Below, piece by piece: positions 18,323-27,683 of a DNA stretch of 64,000 nt. A program made the translations under genes and the position numbers. Positions within the stretch are counted from its first letter, which is position 1, and the number at the start of each line of letters is the position of its first letter. This DNA comes from JBBKWX01 sp037969175 (lineage in GTDB: Bacteria; Bacteroidota; Bacteroidia; AKYH767-A; JBBKVM01). Under the pieces are notes generated by a model, which was not told the DNA's origin, searched no databases, and was given only the letters and a program-made list of their open reading frames with translations. The stretch is from positions 1-64,000 of the forward strand of contig JBBKWX010000039.1 of the NCBI GenBank assembly GCA_037969175.1, read 5' to 3'.

Positions 18323-19713
18323 GTCAATTGGTATTCAGGCAAGGCCATCAATTCTATGATCGCATTCTTTATTGAGGTTTGATCATGCAGTTCGATTGAT
18401 TCTACAACATAATTTTTCGGTTTGACTCTCAGCATTATCTCAACAAGTGTATTTTTCTTTTCATTTTTGGAAACACCATTTAGATCTGATTCAATCTTAG
18501 ACCAATTTGCAAATGGTTTGAATTTCGCCAGGGCTCTACCTCCCATCATACGAGCTTCATCGTTTGGTTCCATTTGTCGTTCTGTTTCGGCAAGATCAAC
18601 ATAAGCAACAGAAAGAATCTTTGCAGGCAATTCAAGTCTGAATAAAAGCGATGAACTATCGATCCAGGCTTTTCCCCAGGACCATCCTGCAACACTGGGA
18701 GGAAATAATAAAACTTGCCCCATTAATCTTTGCAGATTAGCATTAGGATCATCTCCTTCGTAGCGAACGGGAACTAATCTATAGATCCCTACTAGTAATT
18801 CAACCGGAGACTTTATTCTTGCTCCATGGTATTTATTCTGATAGAAAAAATCAGATGAGAATATGTACACCAATAATTTCGAGGTATCATAATCGGACTT
18901 ATAATAAAATTCAGCCATCTCATTTATGATCTTTTCATCGGGATCATCACTGATGTAAAAGGCATAAAATTTTGAAGCGATAAATTTTGCTGTCCGTTTA
19001 TCTGCTAACACCAGGTCAATAACTTCTTCCGCACCGAAATTCCCCTTTTTTCCAAAAATAGTTTTAACAGAATTATCATATAATCTGGGTTCGAACCTTG
19101 AATTTCCCTTGATGTCAGTTCTCCAACCTGTAAGAGCTCTAGCTGTTTCTTTTATATCGGTTTCCGAATAATTTCCTCTTCCTATGGTAAATAATTCTAA
19201 AAATTCCCTTGCAAAATTTTCATTGATCGCTCCTGCCCTATTTTGCTGATTATTTAGGAATATCAACATGGCAGGGTCTGATACCATCGCTAATAAAAGA
19301 TTTTTGAAAGGTCCCAGAGCTAGGCTACGTATGGTATTCAATTGTTTTTGAATGTACCAGGGATTAAACACTTTAGTTGCAAAATGATCATGCCAAAAGA
19401 AAGTGAGTTTCTCTATGTAGCCGGAATCAGTCAAGATCATTTTATTCAACCAAAATTTATTCAGATCTATTTGACTCATGCGGGAATTTCGTTCCACCTT
19501 ATCTCTCTCTTCTTTGGTAAGACCCTTTTTTGAAAGCAAAGATGGATCGTCTGATCTGATAAGATCAAAAGCTGTTGCTTTTACAGATTCCTTCAGAAAG
19601 TAAGTTGCAAGATCAGCTGAATTTTTTCCTACCCATTTAGATGCGGTAGAGTGATCACATCCAAAACCCGCTCTGGCAAATGCATGAAAGATATCTTCTC
19701 TTGTCAGTCTCAT
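18319..19713 (-). CDS. DUF1800 family protein
   Basis: A 464-residue protein of the DUF1800 family. Typical segments are HAFARAGFGCDHS near the start, WHDHFATKVFNPWYIQKQLNTIR, DPAMLIFLNNQQNRAGAINENFAREFLELFTIGRGNYSE (split here across the catalytic-looking conserved core), ALTGWRT and PPSVAGWSWGKAWIDSS. No obvious signal peptide or membrane segment is seen, unlike its DUF1501 partner, with which it overlaps by four bases. Function is unknown. The two-gene operon runs divergently from the aminopeptidase gene. Confidence 0.92.
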   Translation of the reverse strand: MRLTREDIFHAFARAGFGCDHSTASKWVGKNSADLATYFLKESVKATAFDLIRSDDPSLLSKKGLTKEERDKVERNSRMSQIDLNKFWLNKMILTDSGYIEKLTFFWHDHFATKVFNPWYIQKQLNTIRSLALGPFKNLLLAMVSDPAMLIFLNNQQNRAGAINENFAREFLELFTIGRGNYSETDIKETARALTGWRTDIKGNSRFEPRLYDNSVKTIFGKKGNFGAEEVIDLVLADKRTAKFIASKFYAFYISDDPDEKIINEMAEFYYKSDYDTSKLLVYIFSSDFFYQNKYHGARIKSPVELLVGIYRLVPVRYEGDDPNANLQRLMGQVLLFPPSVAGWSWGKAWIDSSSLLFRLELPAKILSVAYVDLAETERQMEPNDEARMMGGRALAKFKPFANWSKIESDLNGVSKNEKKNTLVEIMLRVKPKNYVVESIELHDQTSIKNAIIELMALPEYQLT

Positions 19714-19792
19714 TAAAGCTAGGATGTTTAAATATTCAGAAGGTTTAATTTAAATGAAAGATCAGGAAAAGATCTTATGGTTGAATAATTAG

Positions 19793-19800
19793 TATTTTTG
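19793..19800 (+). promoter_or_regulatory. Candidate -7 element for the M1 aminopeptidase
   Basis: TATTTTTG matches TAnnTTTG and lies 16 bases before the ATG at 19816. The only nearby TTG (19781-19783) is too close, so the -33 part is weak. Its position makes the TTG at 19798 an unlikely translation start. Confidence 0.35.
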
Positions 19801-19815
19801 GCCTGCCATTTACCA

Positions 19816-22245
19816 ATGAAGAACATGATCCGTATCCTTTTTATTGCCTCATTCATCCTTTGTCAATTTGTATCCGCGTTTGCACAAGATACTAAGATCA
19901 GCTTTCTTGAAGATACAAAAGGTGGATTCCGAGAGCGTACAGTTGATATGGAGAAAATGAGACTGGAACTTGAATTTGAGCCGGAGATCGGTTTGGTCAA
20001 AGGCAGTGTTTCATTCAAATTCCGGACACTCAGAAGAAAAGTGGATACATTATTCTTTGATGGTCCGGGGATAAAAGTCAGAGATGCATATCTGAATGGG
20101 AAACACATTAACGTGATCCACAGACCGGAAGGAATCACAGTGGTCCCTCCTACTCCTTTTCTCGCCGGTTCGGTTGACAGTATTACATTTGATTATACTG
20201 CAACACCTGCAAAAGGATTGTATTTTATCGGATGGGAAAAAGGGAATGTGAATAGCAGAAAACAAATTTGGAGTCAGGGACAAGGAATTGATAACAGACA
20301 TTGGTTTCCATGTTTTGATGATATGAACGATAAGCTATTGACTGAGTTGGTGGTCACTTTCGATTCTACTTACAAGGTCTTGAGTAATGGAAAGAAATTA
20401 ATTGAAAAGGATAATAAGGACGGTACATATACCTGGACCTATATTATGAGTAATCCCCATTCTCCATATTTGGTTATGCTGGCTATCGGGAAGTATGCGA
20501 TAAAAACCAGTAAGACAAACAGAGGTGTTCAGGTCAACAATTATTACTATCCTGAGTTTCCCAGAAAAGTAGAACCGACCTTTATCTATACAGAAAGGAT
20601 CATTGATTTCATGGAAAAATCAACGGGTCTAAATTATCCTTGGGATCAATATTCACAAATACCTGTACAGGATTATTTGCATGGTGCAATGGAAAATACA
20701 ACTGCAACAATTTTTGGTGATTTTTATCTTGTTGATGAAAGAGCTTTTTTGGATAAAAATTATATTGGTGTAAATGCCCATGAAATTACACATCAGTGGT
20801 TTGGAAATTATTTGACAGCCAGAAGTGCAAAGCACGCTTGGTTGCAGGAAAGTTTTGCAACATATTATGCAAAACGCTTTATCAAAGAAGTTTTTGGGGA
20901 AGACTATTATCAATGGGAAAAACGTGGCGAGCAAAACAATGCTATTTCTGCATCTTCAAAAAACAGATATCCCGTTATTCATTCCAAAGGAGGCTCAGCA
21001 CGTTTATATTCAAAGGGCTCCTTCGTTCTCGACATGCTGCGAACGGTTGTGGGTGATGAAGACTTCAAACGAACCATTACTTTTTTTCTCAAGAAATATC
21101 CTTATGGTTTAGTAGATTCCAATGATTTCCTGAATGCATTTAAAGATTGTTTGGGAATGGATCTGGATTGGTTTTTTCAGCAATGGTTATACAGAGACGG
21201 TGAACCGCATTATAAGGTCAGCTATGAACAGGCATTATTAAATGACTCACCTGTTGTTTTGATAACTGTAAAACAAATTCAAAAAAAGGATGAATTGTCG
21301 GGATTATTCAGGATGCCAATTGATCTGGAAGTACATTTTAAGGATGGCACATTTGAAGCGGTAACGCAATGGATAGAGAATGAAGAACAAGTTATCAAGA
21401 TCTCAAACAGAAACCGAAAGGCCATAGATTATGTTTTGTTTGATCCGGGAAATAAAATTTTGAAGAACCTTACTTTTGAGAAAAGTGAAGAAGAGTTATA
21501 TGCTCAGGCGATGAAAGCTAAAAATCTTCTTGACAGATATGATGCAGTATTGGCATTAAGACAGATCTACATCGAAGATAAACGAGTTCCTTTGATCGGG
21601 ATATTTGATAAAGAAAGATTCTATGCCGTCAAAGCAGAAATCGTAAGTCAATTGATCAATGATCAGGATCCAAGAAGTCGCCAGATGTTAGTACGTGCAT
21701 TGAAAGATGATGAGCCTAAGGTGAGATTATCTGTTGTGAAAAATACCACACAACTTGATGATGTACTAAAGCCGGCATTGATGAAAAACCTCAATGATCC
21801 ATCCTATGAAGTTCTTGCAGGAGCTATGGAAAAACTATGTACCCTCGATAGAAATAATATTTCAACCTATTTGGATCTTGCAGAAAATACCAGTGGTCAA
21901 AATAAGAATGTTGAGATCAAACGCCTTGAAATGGGCAGTATGATCGAGAGATTCAGGTATCTGCCTCAACTTATTGATTACAGCTCACCCGGATATGAAT
22001 TTCGAACTAGAATAAACGCGATTGAAGCACTTTCTCGTCTAAATTATCTGGATGAAGTTGTGGCTCTAAACTTACTGGAAGCGGCAACACATTTCAATTT
22101 CCGTCTTGCCGGGGTAGCAAATATTGCTTTGGAGAATTACATGAAGCAAACTGTCAACAAGGCTATAATCAGAGATGCACTACAAAAATCCAAGCTATCC
22201 GAAAAGCGTTTGGATAAATTATCTGCACAAATCAAGGCAGGATAA
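19816..22245 (+). CDS. M1 family zinc aminopeptidase
   Basis: An exported peptidase of 809 residues with a signal peptide (IRILFIASFILCQFVSAFAQ). Numbering from the ATG at 19816, the substrate-binding GAMEN motif is at 290-294. The zinc site HEITH is at 322-326 and the third ligand Glu345 is in LQESFATYYA, the HExxH-x18-E spacing of M1 enzymes. A C-terminal helical region of about 300 residues shows HEAT-like pairs (SRQMLVRALKDDEPKVRLSVVK, then LKPALMKNLNDPSYEVLAGAM). Members remove N-terminal amino acids from peptides, here probably in the periplasm. The TTG at 19798 lies within the promoter element, so I use the ATG. Confidence 0.94.
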   Translation: MKNMIRILFIASFILCQFVSAFAQDTKISFLEDTKGGFRERTVDMEKMRLELEFEPEIGLVKGSVSFKFRTLRRKVDTLFFDGPGIKVRDAYLNGKHINVIHRPEGITVVPPTPFLAGSVDSITFDYTATPAKGLYFIGWEKGNVNSRKQIWSQGQGIDNRHWFPCFDDMNDKLLTELVVTFDSTYKVLSNGKKLIEKDNKDGTYTWTYIMSNPHSPYLVMLAIGKYAIKTSKTNRGVQVNNYYYPEFPRKVEPTFIYTERIIDFMEKSTGLNYPWDQYSQIPVQDYLHGAMENTTATIFGDFYLVDERAFLDKNYIGVNAHEITHQWFGNYLTARSAKHAWLQESFATYYAKRFIKEVFGEDYYQWEKRGEQNNAISASSKNRYPVIHSKGGSARLYSKGSFVLDMLRTVVGDEDFKRTITFFLKKYPYGLVDSNDFLNAFKDCLGMDLDWFFQQWLYRDGEPHYKVSYEQALLNDSPVVLITVKQIQKKDELSGLFRMPIDLEVHFKDGTFEAVTQWIENEEQVIKISNRNRKAIDYVLFDPGNKILKNLTFEKSEEELYAQAMKAKNLLDRYDAVLALRQIYIEDKRVPLIGIFDKERFYAVKAEIVSQLINDQDPRSRQMLVRALKDDEPKVRLSVVKNTTQLDDVLKPALMKNLNDPSYEVLAGAMEKLCTLDRNNISTYLDLAENTSGQNKNVEIKRLEMGSMIERFRYLPQLIDYSSPGYEFRTRINAIEALSRLNYLDEVVALNLLEAATHFNFRLAGVANIALENYMKQTVNKAIIRDALQKSKLSEKRLDKLSAQIKAG

Positions 22246-22306
22246 GTGTTCTTATATACTGTTCAAATTTATTAACTTAGGGCTGATTTACCTGACCTGA
22301 TCCTAA

Positions 22307-24685
22307 GTGAAAAAAATTCTATTCAGACTCTTGAGTATTTTCTTACTTAGCTGTGCCATTCCTACGGAGAGCATGGCTACTCATATAGTCGGAGGTGAAT
22401 TGAATTATGTCTATCTGGGATCGAATCGATATGAAATAAGACTCACTGTCTACAGAGACTGTTTCAATGGTGTTCCCCCTTTTGATGATCCTGCATTTCT
22501 CGGAATTTTCAATGGCTCAAATACACTTTTGACCTCGATTCAAATGGCATTGAGAACTATTGATACTTTACCCTCAGCTATCAATACACCCTGTTTCAAT
22601 GCCCCATTGAGTATTTGTTATGAGATCACAACCTATATAGATACATTGGTTTTGCCACCCTCTGCAAGTGGTTATAAATTGGTTTATCAGCGCTGTTGTA
22701 GAAATCAAACTATATTAAACATCAATGACCCCGGAGCTACGGGTGCTGCTTATATTGCCACAGTTCCGGGTTCTGCTGTGGCAACAAATAACAGTAATCC
22801 GATATTTAAAAACCTTCCACCGTCGTTTGTATGTGTTAATGCACCTTTCCTTTTTGACCATTCTGCAATAGACCCGGATGGTGATTCATTGGTTTATGAA
22901 TTATGTGCCCCATTATCCGGTGGTGACCAGGTTGTGCCTCAACCTCAACCACCATTTAATCCCCCCTATGCTCCTCCTTTCAATCCTGTAAATTGGAAAA
23001 GTCCATATAGCCTGAACAATTTATTTGGCGGAATACCACTCGTCATTGATTCAAATTCCGGACTGCTTTCAGCTGTACCAAATACGCAAGGACAATTTGT
23101 TTACGGCGTATGTGTAAAAGAATTTAGAAACGGAGTTTATATCAGTGAGACCCGGAGAGATTTCCAGGCAAATGTTATTCAGTGTCCAACATTATTATTG
23201 AGCAGTTTTTTAGCACCCGAGTTCCAATGCGGAAATACAAATGTTTCATTTATCAATCAAAGTATTGGAGCGGCTGCATTCCACTGGGATTTTGGAGTAA
23301 CTGGCAGTAATGTGGATACATCAAATCAGATCAGCCCAAATTTCACTTACCCCGATACAGGAACTTACACTGTTACATTAATTGCGTATTCAGCAATTAT
23401 TCCGGGTTGTACGGATACCATTAAAAAGATTATCAAGTTTTATCCGGAACTTATAACCAGTGCCGGTTTCTCAACCGATCCTTGTACCTATGGCGTACAA
23501 TTTAATGACAGTACAGATCTGAGCAGTGGTCCTACGACCCAATGGCAGTGGCAGTTTGGCGATGCAGGAGTAAGTAATACCTCTGATCCAATGCATGTAT
23601 ATCCGGGAGCAGGAATATTCAACGGGCAATTGATTCAAACATCTACTGCCGGATGTAAAGATACCGTTGTGTTTTCTGTCGATCTCAAAAAAAGACTCCA
23701 AGCTGACCAGACCACATTTATCTCACCGGATTGTTTTGGAGTTTGCAACGCTACAGCCACTACCCTGTTCAGTGGCGGAATATCACCCTATATTATTCAG
23801 TGGAATGATCCTCTGAACCAACAAACACAAACTGCATCAGGACTCTGTGCGGGAGCATATCAAGTGTCCATCACAGACAGTAATAATTGTGTTGTTAATT
23901 CAAATATCAATATCAACCAACCTCCGCTGCTTACAGGTTCGATAGTTAGTTCTGAAGCCTATTGCAATGGTGCATGTATTGGTACTGCTTTCATCGCCAC
24001 GTCCGGTGGGACATTGCCATTAACTTATCAATGGAATGACACGAATTTACAAACTACTGCTTATGCAACAGGCCTTTGTCAGGGTGTATACAATGTAATT
24101 GTAAGAGATACAAATGGCTGTATTTATTCCGATAGTGTAACAATTAATTCAAGTTCTTATCAACCTTCGGTCTCAGTTTTTGCTGATCCGGATACTGTTT
24201 TTGTTGGACAGACTTCACAGTTAACTTCTAACTTTCCACTGCCTGCTAATATTGATTGGACACCTATACAAACATTGACTTCAACTACTATTAGCAACCC
24301 GATTGCTTTTCCCGGAGAGCTAACAACATACGTTTTAACAATCACAGATTCTTTAGGTTGTTCAAATTCTGATTCGGTAACAGTCTATGTTAAAACAACG
24401 ATCTGCAGAGATCCCGAACTTTTTGTTCCTTCCGCATTCAGTCCAAATCAGGATGGCAAGAATGATATTTTATTTGTTAGAGGTAATGCGATAAAGGAAT
24501 TATATTTTGCGGTCTATGACCGATGGGGAGAATTGGTTTTTGAAAGCAACAATAAAACCATAGGATGGAATGGAATGCATAAAGGACAAGAAGCACATCC
24601 GGGAGTTTATGTTTATTATTTGAAAGCAATTTGTTTTGGCGAATCTGAATTTAAATACAAAGGAAATGTAACGTTATTGAGATGA
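22307..24685 (+). CDS. SprB-repeat and PKD-domain secreted protein, T9SS type B
   Basis: A 792-residue secreted protein beginning at GTG with a signal peptide (KKILFRLLSIFLLSC...MATHIVGGEL). Residues about 25-290 resemble N-terminal domains of large Bacteroidota surface proteins (YEIRLTVYRDCFNG, VYQRCCRNQ, HSAIDPDGDSLVYELCAPL). Two PKD-like domains follow (FHWDFGVTG, WQWQFGDAG). Then come two SprB-type repeats (FGVCNATATTLFSGGISPY...LCAGAYQVSITDSNNC and a second near 550-620). The last 90 residues are a type B sorting domain (PSAFSPNQDGKND, VYDRWGELVFE, GWNG). SprB is the mobile gliding adhesin of Flavobacterium. This much shorter protein may be an adhesin. The PorP/SprF gene overlaps its stop by four bases. 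Confidence 0.9.
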   Translation: MKKILFRLLSIFLLSCAIPTESMATHIVGGELNYVYLGSNRYEIRLTVYRDCFNGVPPFDDPAFLGIFNGSNTLLTSIQMALRTIDTLPSAINTPCFNAPLSICYEITTYIDTLVLPPSASGYKLVYQRCCRNQTILNINDPGATGAAYIATVPGSAVATNNSNPIFKNLPPSFVCVNAPFLFDHSAIDPDGDSLVYELCAPLSGGDQVVPQPQPPFNPPYAPPFNPVNWKSPYSLNNLFGGIPLVIDSNSGLLSAVPNTQGQFVYGVCVKEFRNGVYISETRRDFQANVIQCPTLLLSSFLAPEFQCGNTNVSFINQSIGAAAFHWDFGVTGSNVDTSNQISPNFTYPDTGTYTVTLIAYSAIIPGCTDTIKKIIKFYPELITSAGFSTDPCTYGVQFNDSTDLSSGPTTQWQWQFGDAGVSNTSDPMHVYPGAGIFNGQLIQTSTAGCKDTVVFSVDLKKRLQADQTTFISPDCFGVCNATATTLFSGGISPYIIQWNDPLNQQTQTASGLCAGAYQVSITDSNNCVVNSNININQPPLLTGSIVSSEAYCNGACIGTAFIATSGGTLPLTYQWNDTNLQTTAYATGLCQGVYNVIVRDTNGCIYSDSVTINSSSYQPSVSVFADPDTVFVGQTSQLTSNFPLPANIDWTPIQTLTSTTISNPIAFPGELTTYVLTITDSLGCSNSDSVTVYVKTTICRDPELFVPSAFSPNQDGKNDILFVRGNAIKELYFAVYDRWGELVFESNNKTIGWNGMHKGQEAHPGVYVYYLKAICFGESEFKYKGNVTLLR

Positions 24686-25698
24686 GGAAAGTAATTTGCC
24701 ATATCTTTTTCCTTTTGGTTGTTGGTATTTCATCATCAGCCCAGGATGTTCATTTCGGCCAAACTGTTTTTGTTCCGGTTCATCAAAACCCTGCTAATAC
24801 AGGAAATTATGATGGGAATTATCGCTTTGCCGGTATCTATAGAAATCAATGGCGATCTGTAACTGTACCTTATGTAAGTACAGGAATTTCTGCTGAGTTA
24901 GCTTCGCAAAGAACTCCGGATGCAAAAAACAGATTGGGATTTGGTTTTCAGATTATAAGAGATCAGGCAGGAGACGGGAATTTGCTAAGCTTAGATCCGG
25001 CAATTTCAGCAGCTTATTACGTGAAGCCCAAAGGTGATAGTGGGATGTATGTTGGACTTGGAGTAAATGCAGGAATTGGTATTCGAAGAATTGATTACTC
25101 CGCATTCACTTTTGATGATCAGTTTGATGGAGATCAATTTAATCCCGGGCTAGCTACTAATGAACTTTTCCCCAACAATAGTTTTTCATATCCGGATTTA
25201 GGACTGGGATTTAGTATTGGGAGTAGCTATCTAAAAAAAACAAGATTCTATTTATCAGCCGCAATATTGCATATCAACAAGCCTGAACAAGGATTTGCTT
25301 ACTCTTCTAAAAAGCAGCTGGCGATGAGAAATGTAGCAGATGCCGGTATGAGTTTTCCTGTATCAAAGTTGATACAGTTAGAACCCGGGATCAGAACATT
25401 AATGCAAGGAGAATTTTCCGAGATCCGGGTTGGAGGAGATCTGAAATTTGGTTTGAGAAAAGCATTTTTAAATCCTCCGGCACTGATACTGGGAGGATGG
25501 TATAGAACAGGAGATGCATTGATCGCGAAAATTGGTTGGAAAAAAGATAATCTCGAAGCAGGAATAAGTTATGATTTCACTATTTCAAATTTACAAGAAG
25601 TCAATAATAACAAAGGCGGATTAGAATTTGGGCTAGTCTATATCATTAAAAAAGTACCCAAGGTAAATCCTAATAAGGCAGGTTGTCCGGTGTTATGA
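24682..25698 (+). CDS. PorP/SprF family outer-membrane protein
   Basis: A 338-residue outer-membrane beta-barrel-like protein of the PorP/SprF family. A signal peptide (VICHIFFLLVVGISSSAQ) precedes the family hallmark QNPANTGNYDGNYR, then RNQWRSV and repeated amphipathic strands (LGFGFQIIRDQ, GMYVGLGVNAGIGI, LGLGFSIGSSYL). It ends in CPVL, as many family members end in Cys-Pro. In Flavobacterium johnsoniae SprF is needed for secretion of SprB, and similar proteins pair with individual type B cargo. Here it overlaps the SprB-repeat cargo gene by four bases, and the next gene by four, so all three are probably translated together. Confidence 0.94.
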   Translation: MRKVICHIFFLLVVGISSSAQDVHFGQTVFVPVHQNPANTGNYDGNYRFAGIYRNQWRSVTVPYVSTGISAELASQRTPDAKNRLGFGFQIIRDQAGDGNLLSLDPAISAAYYVKPKGDSGMYVGLGVNAGIGIRRIDYSAFTFDDQFDGDQFNPGLATNELFPNNSFSYPDLGLGFSIGSSYLKKTRFYLSAAILHINKPEQGFAYSSKKQLAMRNVADAGMSFPVSKLIQLEPGIRTLMQGEFSEIRVGGDLKFGLRKAFLNPPALILGGWYRTGDALIAKIGWKKDNLEAGISYDFTISNLQEVNNNKGGLEFGLVYIIKKVPKVNPNKAGCPVL

Positions 25699-27641
25699 GC
25701 AAGAAGCTATCATTTATTTTTTTGTGTGTGCTCATGACCTTTTCCATTTGCGGGAATGGGCAAACAAGAAATGCTTGGTTGAATGCCGGTGTGAAATCAT
25801 TAAATGGAAATGACTTTATTTCTGCGAGTTATTATCTTGAACGCGCATTCTTAATGGACAGTACTGATGTAAGTACAGCATTGCTTTATGGCAAGGCCTT
25901 GGAGGGCATGAGAGATTATGACAGATCTCTTTCTTTGTATGGTTGGCTTAGTACAAATGATGCAATATGGCAATATCCCCAATTTGTATTTGAATTCGGA
26001 ATGAACTTAAAACGAATTGGAGAATACGAACAAGCCGGGCTTGCATTTGGATTTTGTTATGGAATGATGAAATCTGATACAGCATATTTTGCAAGAAGAA
26101 GTTTACATGAGATATCAGCATGCAAAGAAGCCAGGGAATTAATTAATAATCCTCTACAAACAGTACCAGAAAATATGGGCAAAAAGGTCAACAGTCCTTT
26201 TTCTGAAGGTGGGGCTAGAACAGATCTTTCCGGAAATTTATTTTACTATTCGAATAAATTCATCAAGAAAAATAAAAAGAATAAACCGGTTTATCAAAGT
26301 CGTTTACTAAAACTGGAACCTAATTCTTCCAGACCAAAAGAATTGGAAAGTTCGATCAATGAAAATGGATACGATTTAGGTTCAGTCTCATTGAATAAAG
26401 CTGGGAATATTTTGTATTTCAGCAAATGTGAGAATCTGGAAAATGGGGAACGCATTTGTACAATATGGAAAAGTAAACTTGAAAATAAAAAATGGAGTAA
26501 CAGTGTTCTGTTGGATGAACGGATCAACTATCCCGGGAGTAGCACAGGTTTCCCGCACATTGTAGACTCTGAAAATAACCACGATATTTTATTTTTTAGC
26601 AGCAATAGATCCGGAGGTTTCGGTAAATGGGATGTCTGGTTTTCTGAGATCGACAGCTCAGGGAATTTCTCTGATGCAAAAAATGCAGGTAGCATGATCA
26701 ATACGGAAGAAAATGAGATCAGTCCTGCAACAGATGATAGCTTACATATCATCTATTTTAGTAGTGATGGTCATAAAAGTCTGGGTGGCTTAGATATTTT
26801 TTACAGCAGAAAAAAGGATAGTACATGGACTCAACCAGTCAACATAGGATATCCCATTAATTCATCAGCTGATGAACATTCATTCTTCAGAGAGAGTACT
26901 GAAGACCATGTAACCTATTTGGCCAGTAACCGCACCGGTTCTCAGTCTTATGAAGGAAGTACGTGTTGTTTTGATCTGTATAAATTTGAATTGTATGAGT
27001 TGCGAGACAAACCGGAAATGATTCAATTGCCTTTGGTTAGAATGAGAGAGATCTTGCCGTTTGATCTATTTTTTCATAATGATGAGCCCGATGCGCGCTC
27101 GACTAAAACAGAAACAAAAAAAGAATATGATCAGGTCTATCGCGAGTATATTAAATTATATTCTCAATATTTAAAAGGATTTACCGCAAACATGTCAATT
27201 CCGATGAAGGACTCGGCTAGAAAAGAGGTTGATAGTTTTTTCACAGACCATTTGAAAAAAGGAAAGAAAGAACTTGATGATTTCTTAGACATTTTAACGG
27301 AGGCTCTGGAAGATGGTGATTCGTTTGAAGTTACATTGATGGGGTTTACAAGTCCTCTTGCAAAAGACGATTATAATTTGAAACTAGCTTCAAGAAGGAT
27401 TTCAAGTGTTGAAAAATATATTGGGAAATACAATAATGGAGCATTGAAAAACTATTTAAATCCTTCTGATAATTCTACGCCTCGATTAATTTTGAAAAGA
27501 GAGGCGCTTGGAGAAAGTCTTGCTTCTACAGAAGTGAGTGATGATCCACATAATTTACGAGAGTCAATTTACAGCCCGAAAGCCTCAAAAGAAAGAAGAA
27601 TCAGGGTAGTCGGAATAAATCCCATTTCAATTCCGGATTGA
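25695..27641 (+). CDS. PorE-like TPR/PD40/OmpA-type protein
   Basis: A 648-residue exported protein (signal peptide SFIFLCVLMTFSICGNGQ). The layout is an N-terminal TPR-like region (about 20-160), a PD40/WD40-like propeller (about 170-440, with repeats such as ILYFSKCENLENG, LFFSSNRSGGFGKWDVW, IYFSSDGHKSLGGLDIFYS), then an OmpA-like C-terminal domain (GFTSPLAKDDYNLKLASRRISSV). This recalls PorE of the T9SS, which links the machinery to peptidoglycan. The usual OmpA-family Asp (H-TD) is replaced by Ser here while the Arg is retained, so peptidoglycan binding may differ. I use the ATG at 25695, overlapping the preceding stop (ATGA). Confidence 0.85.
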   Translation: MSKKLSFIFLCVLMTFSICGNGQTRNAWLNAGVKSLNGNDFISASYYLERAFLMDSTDVSTALLYGKALEGMRDYDRSLSLYGWLSTNDAIWQYPQFVFEFGMNLKRIGEYEQAGLAFGFCYGMMKSDTAYFARRSLHEISACKEARELINNPLQTVPENMGKKVNSPFSEGGARTDLSGNLFYYSNKFIKKNKKNKPVYQSRLLKLEPNSSRPKELESSINENGYDLGSVSLNKAGNILYFSKCENLENGERICTIWKSKLENKKWSNSVLLDERINYPGSSTGFPHIVDSENNHDILFFSSNRSGGFGKWDVWFSEIDSSGNFSDAKNAGSMINTEENEISPATDDSLHIIYFSSDGHKSLGGLDIFYSRKKDSTWTQPVNIGYPINSSADEHSFFRESTEDHVTYLASNRTGSQSYEGSTCCFDLYKFELYELRDKPEMIQLPLVRMREILPFDLFFHNDEPDARSTKTETKKEYDQVYREYIKLYSQYLKGFTANMSIPMKDSARKEVDSFFTDHLKKGKKELDDFLDILTEALEDGDSFEVTLMGFTSPLAKDDYNLKLASRRISSVEKYIGKYNNGALKNYLNPSDNSTPRLILKREALGESLASTEVSDDPHNLRESIYSPKASKERRIRVVGINPISIPD

Positions 27642-27667
27642 AGGTCTGTAGAAAATGTTTATTTTTG
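27638..27667 (+). promoter_or_regulatory. Promoter for second type B cargo gene
   Basis: TTG at 27638-27640, 19 bases, then TATTTTTG at 27660-27667 match the consensus exactly. The TTG overlaps the stop codon of the PorE-like gene. The leader to the ATG at 27684 would be only about 10 bases. So the second cargo gene may be controlled separately from the upstream three-gene unit. Confidence 0.55.
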
Positions 27668-27683
27668 AGACAAACAAGCATTC

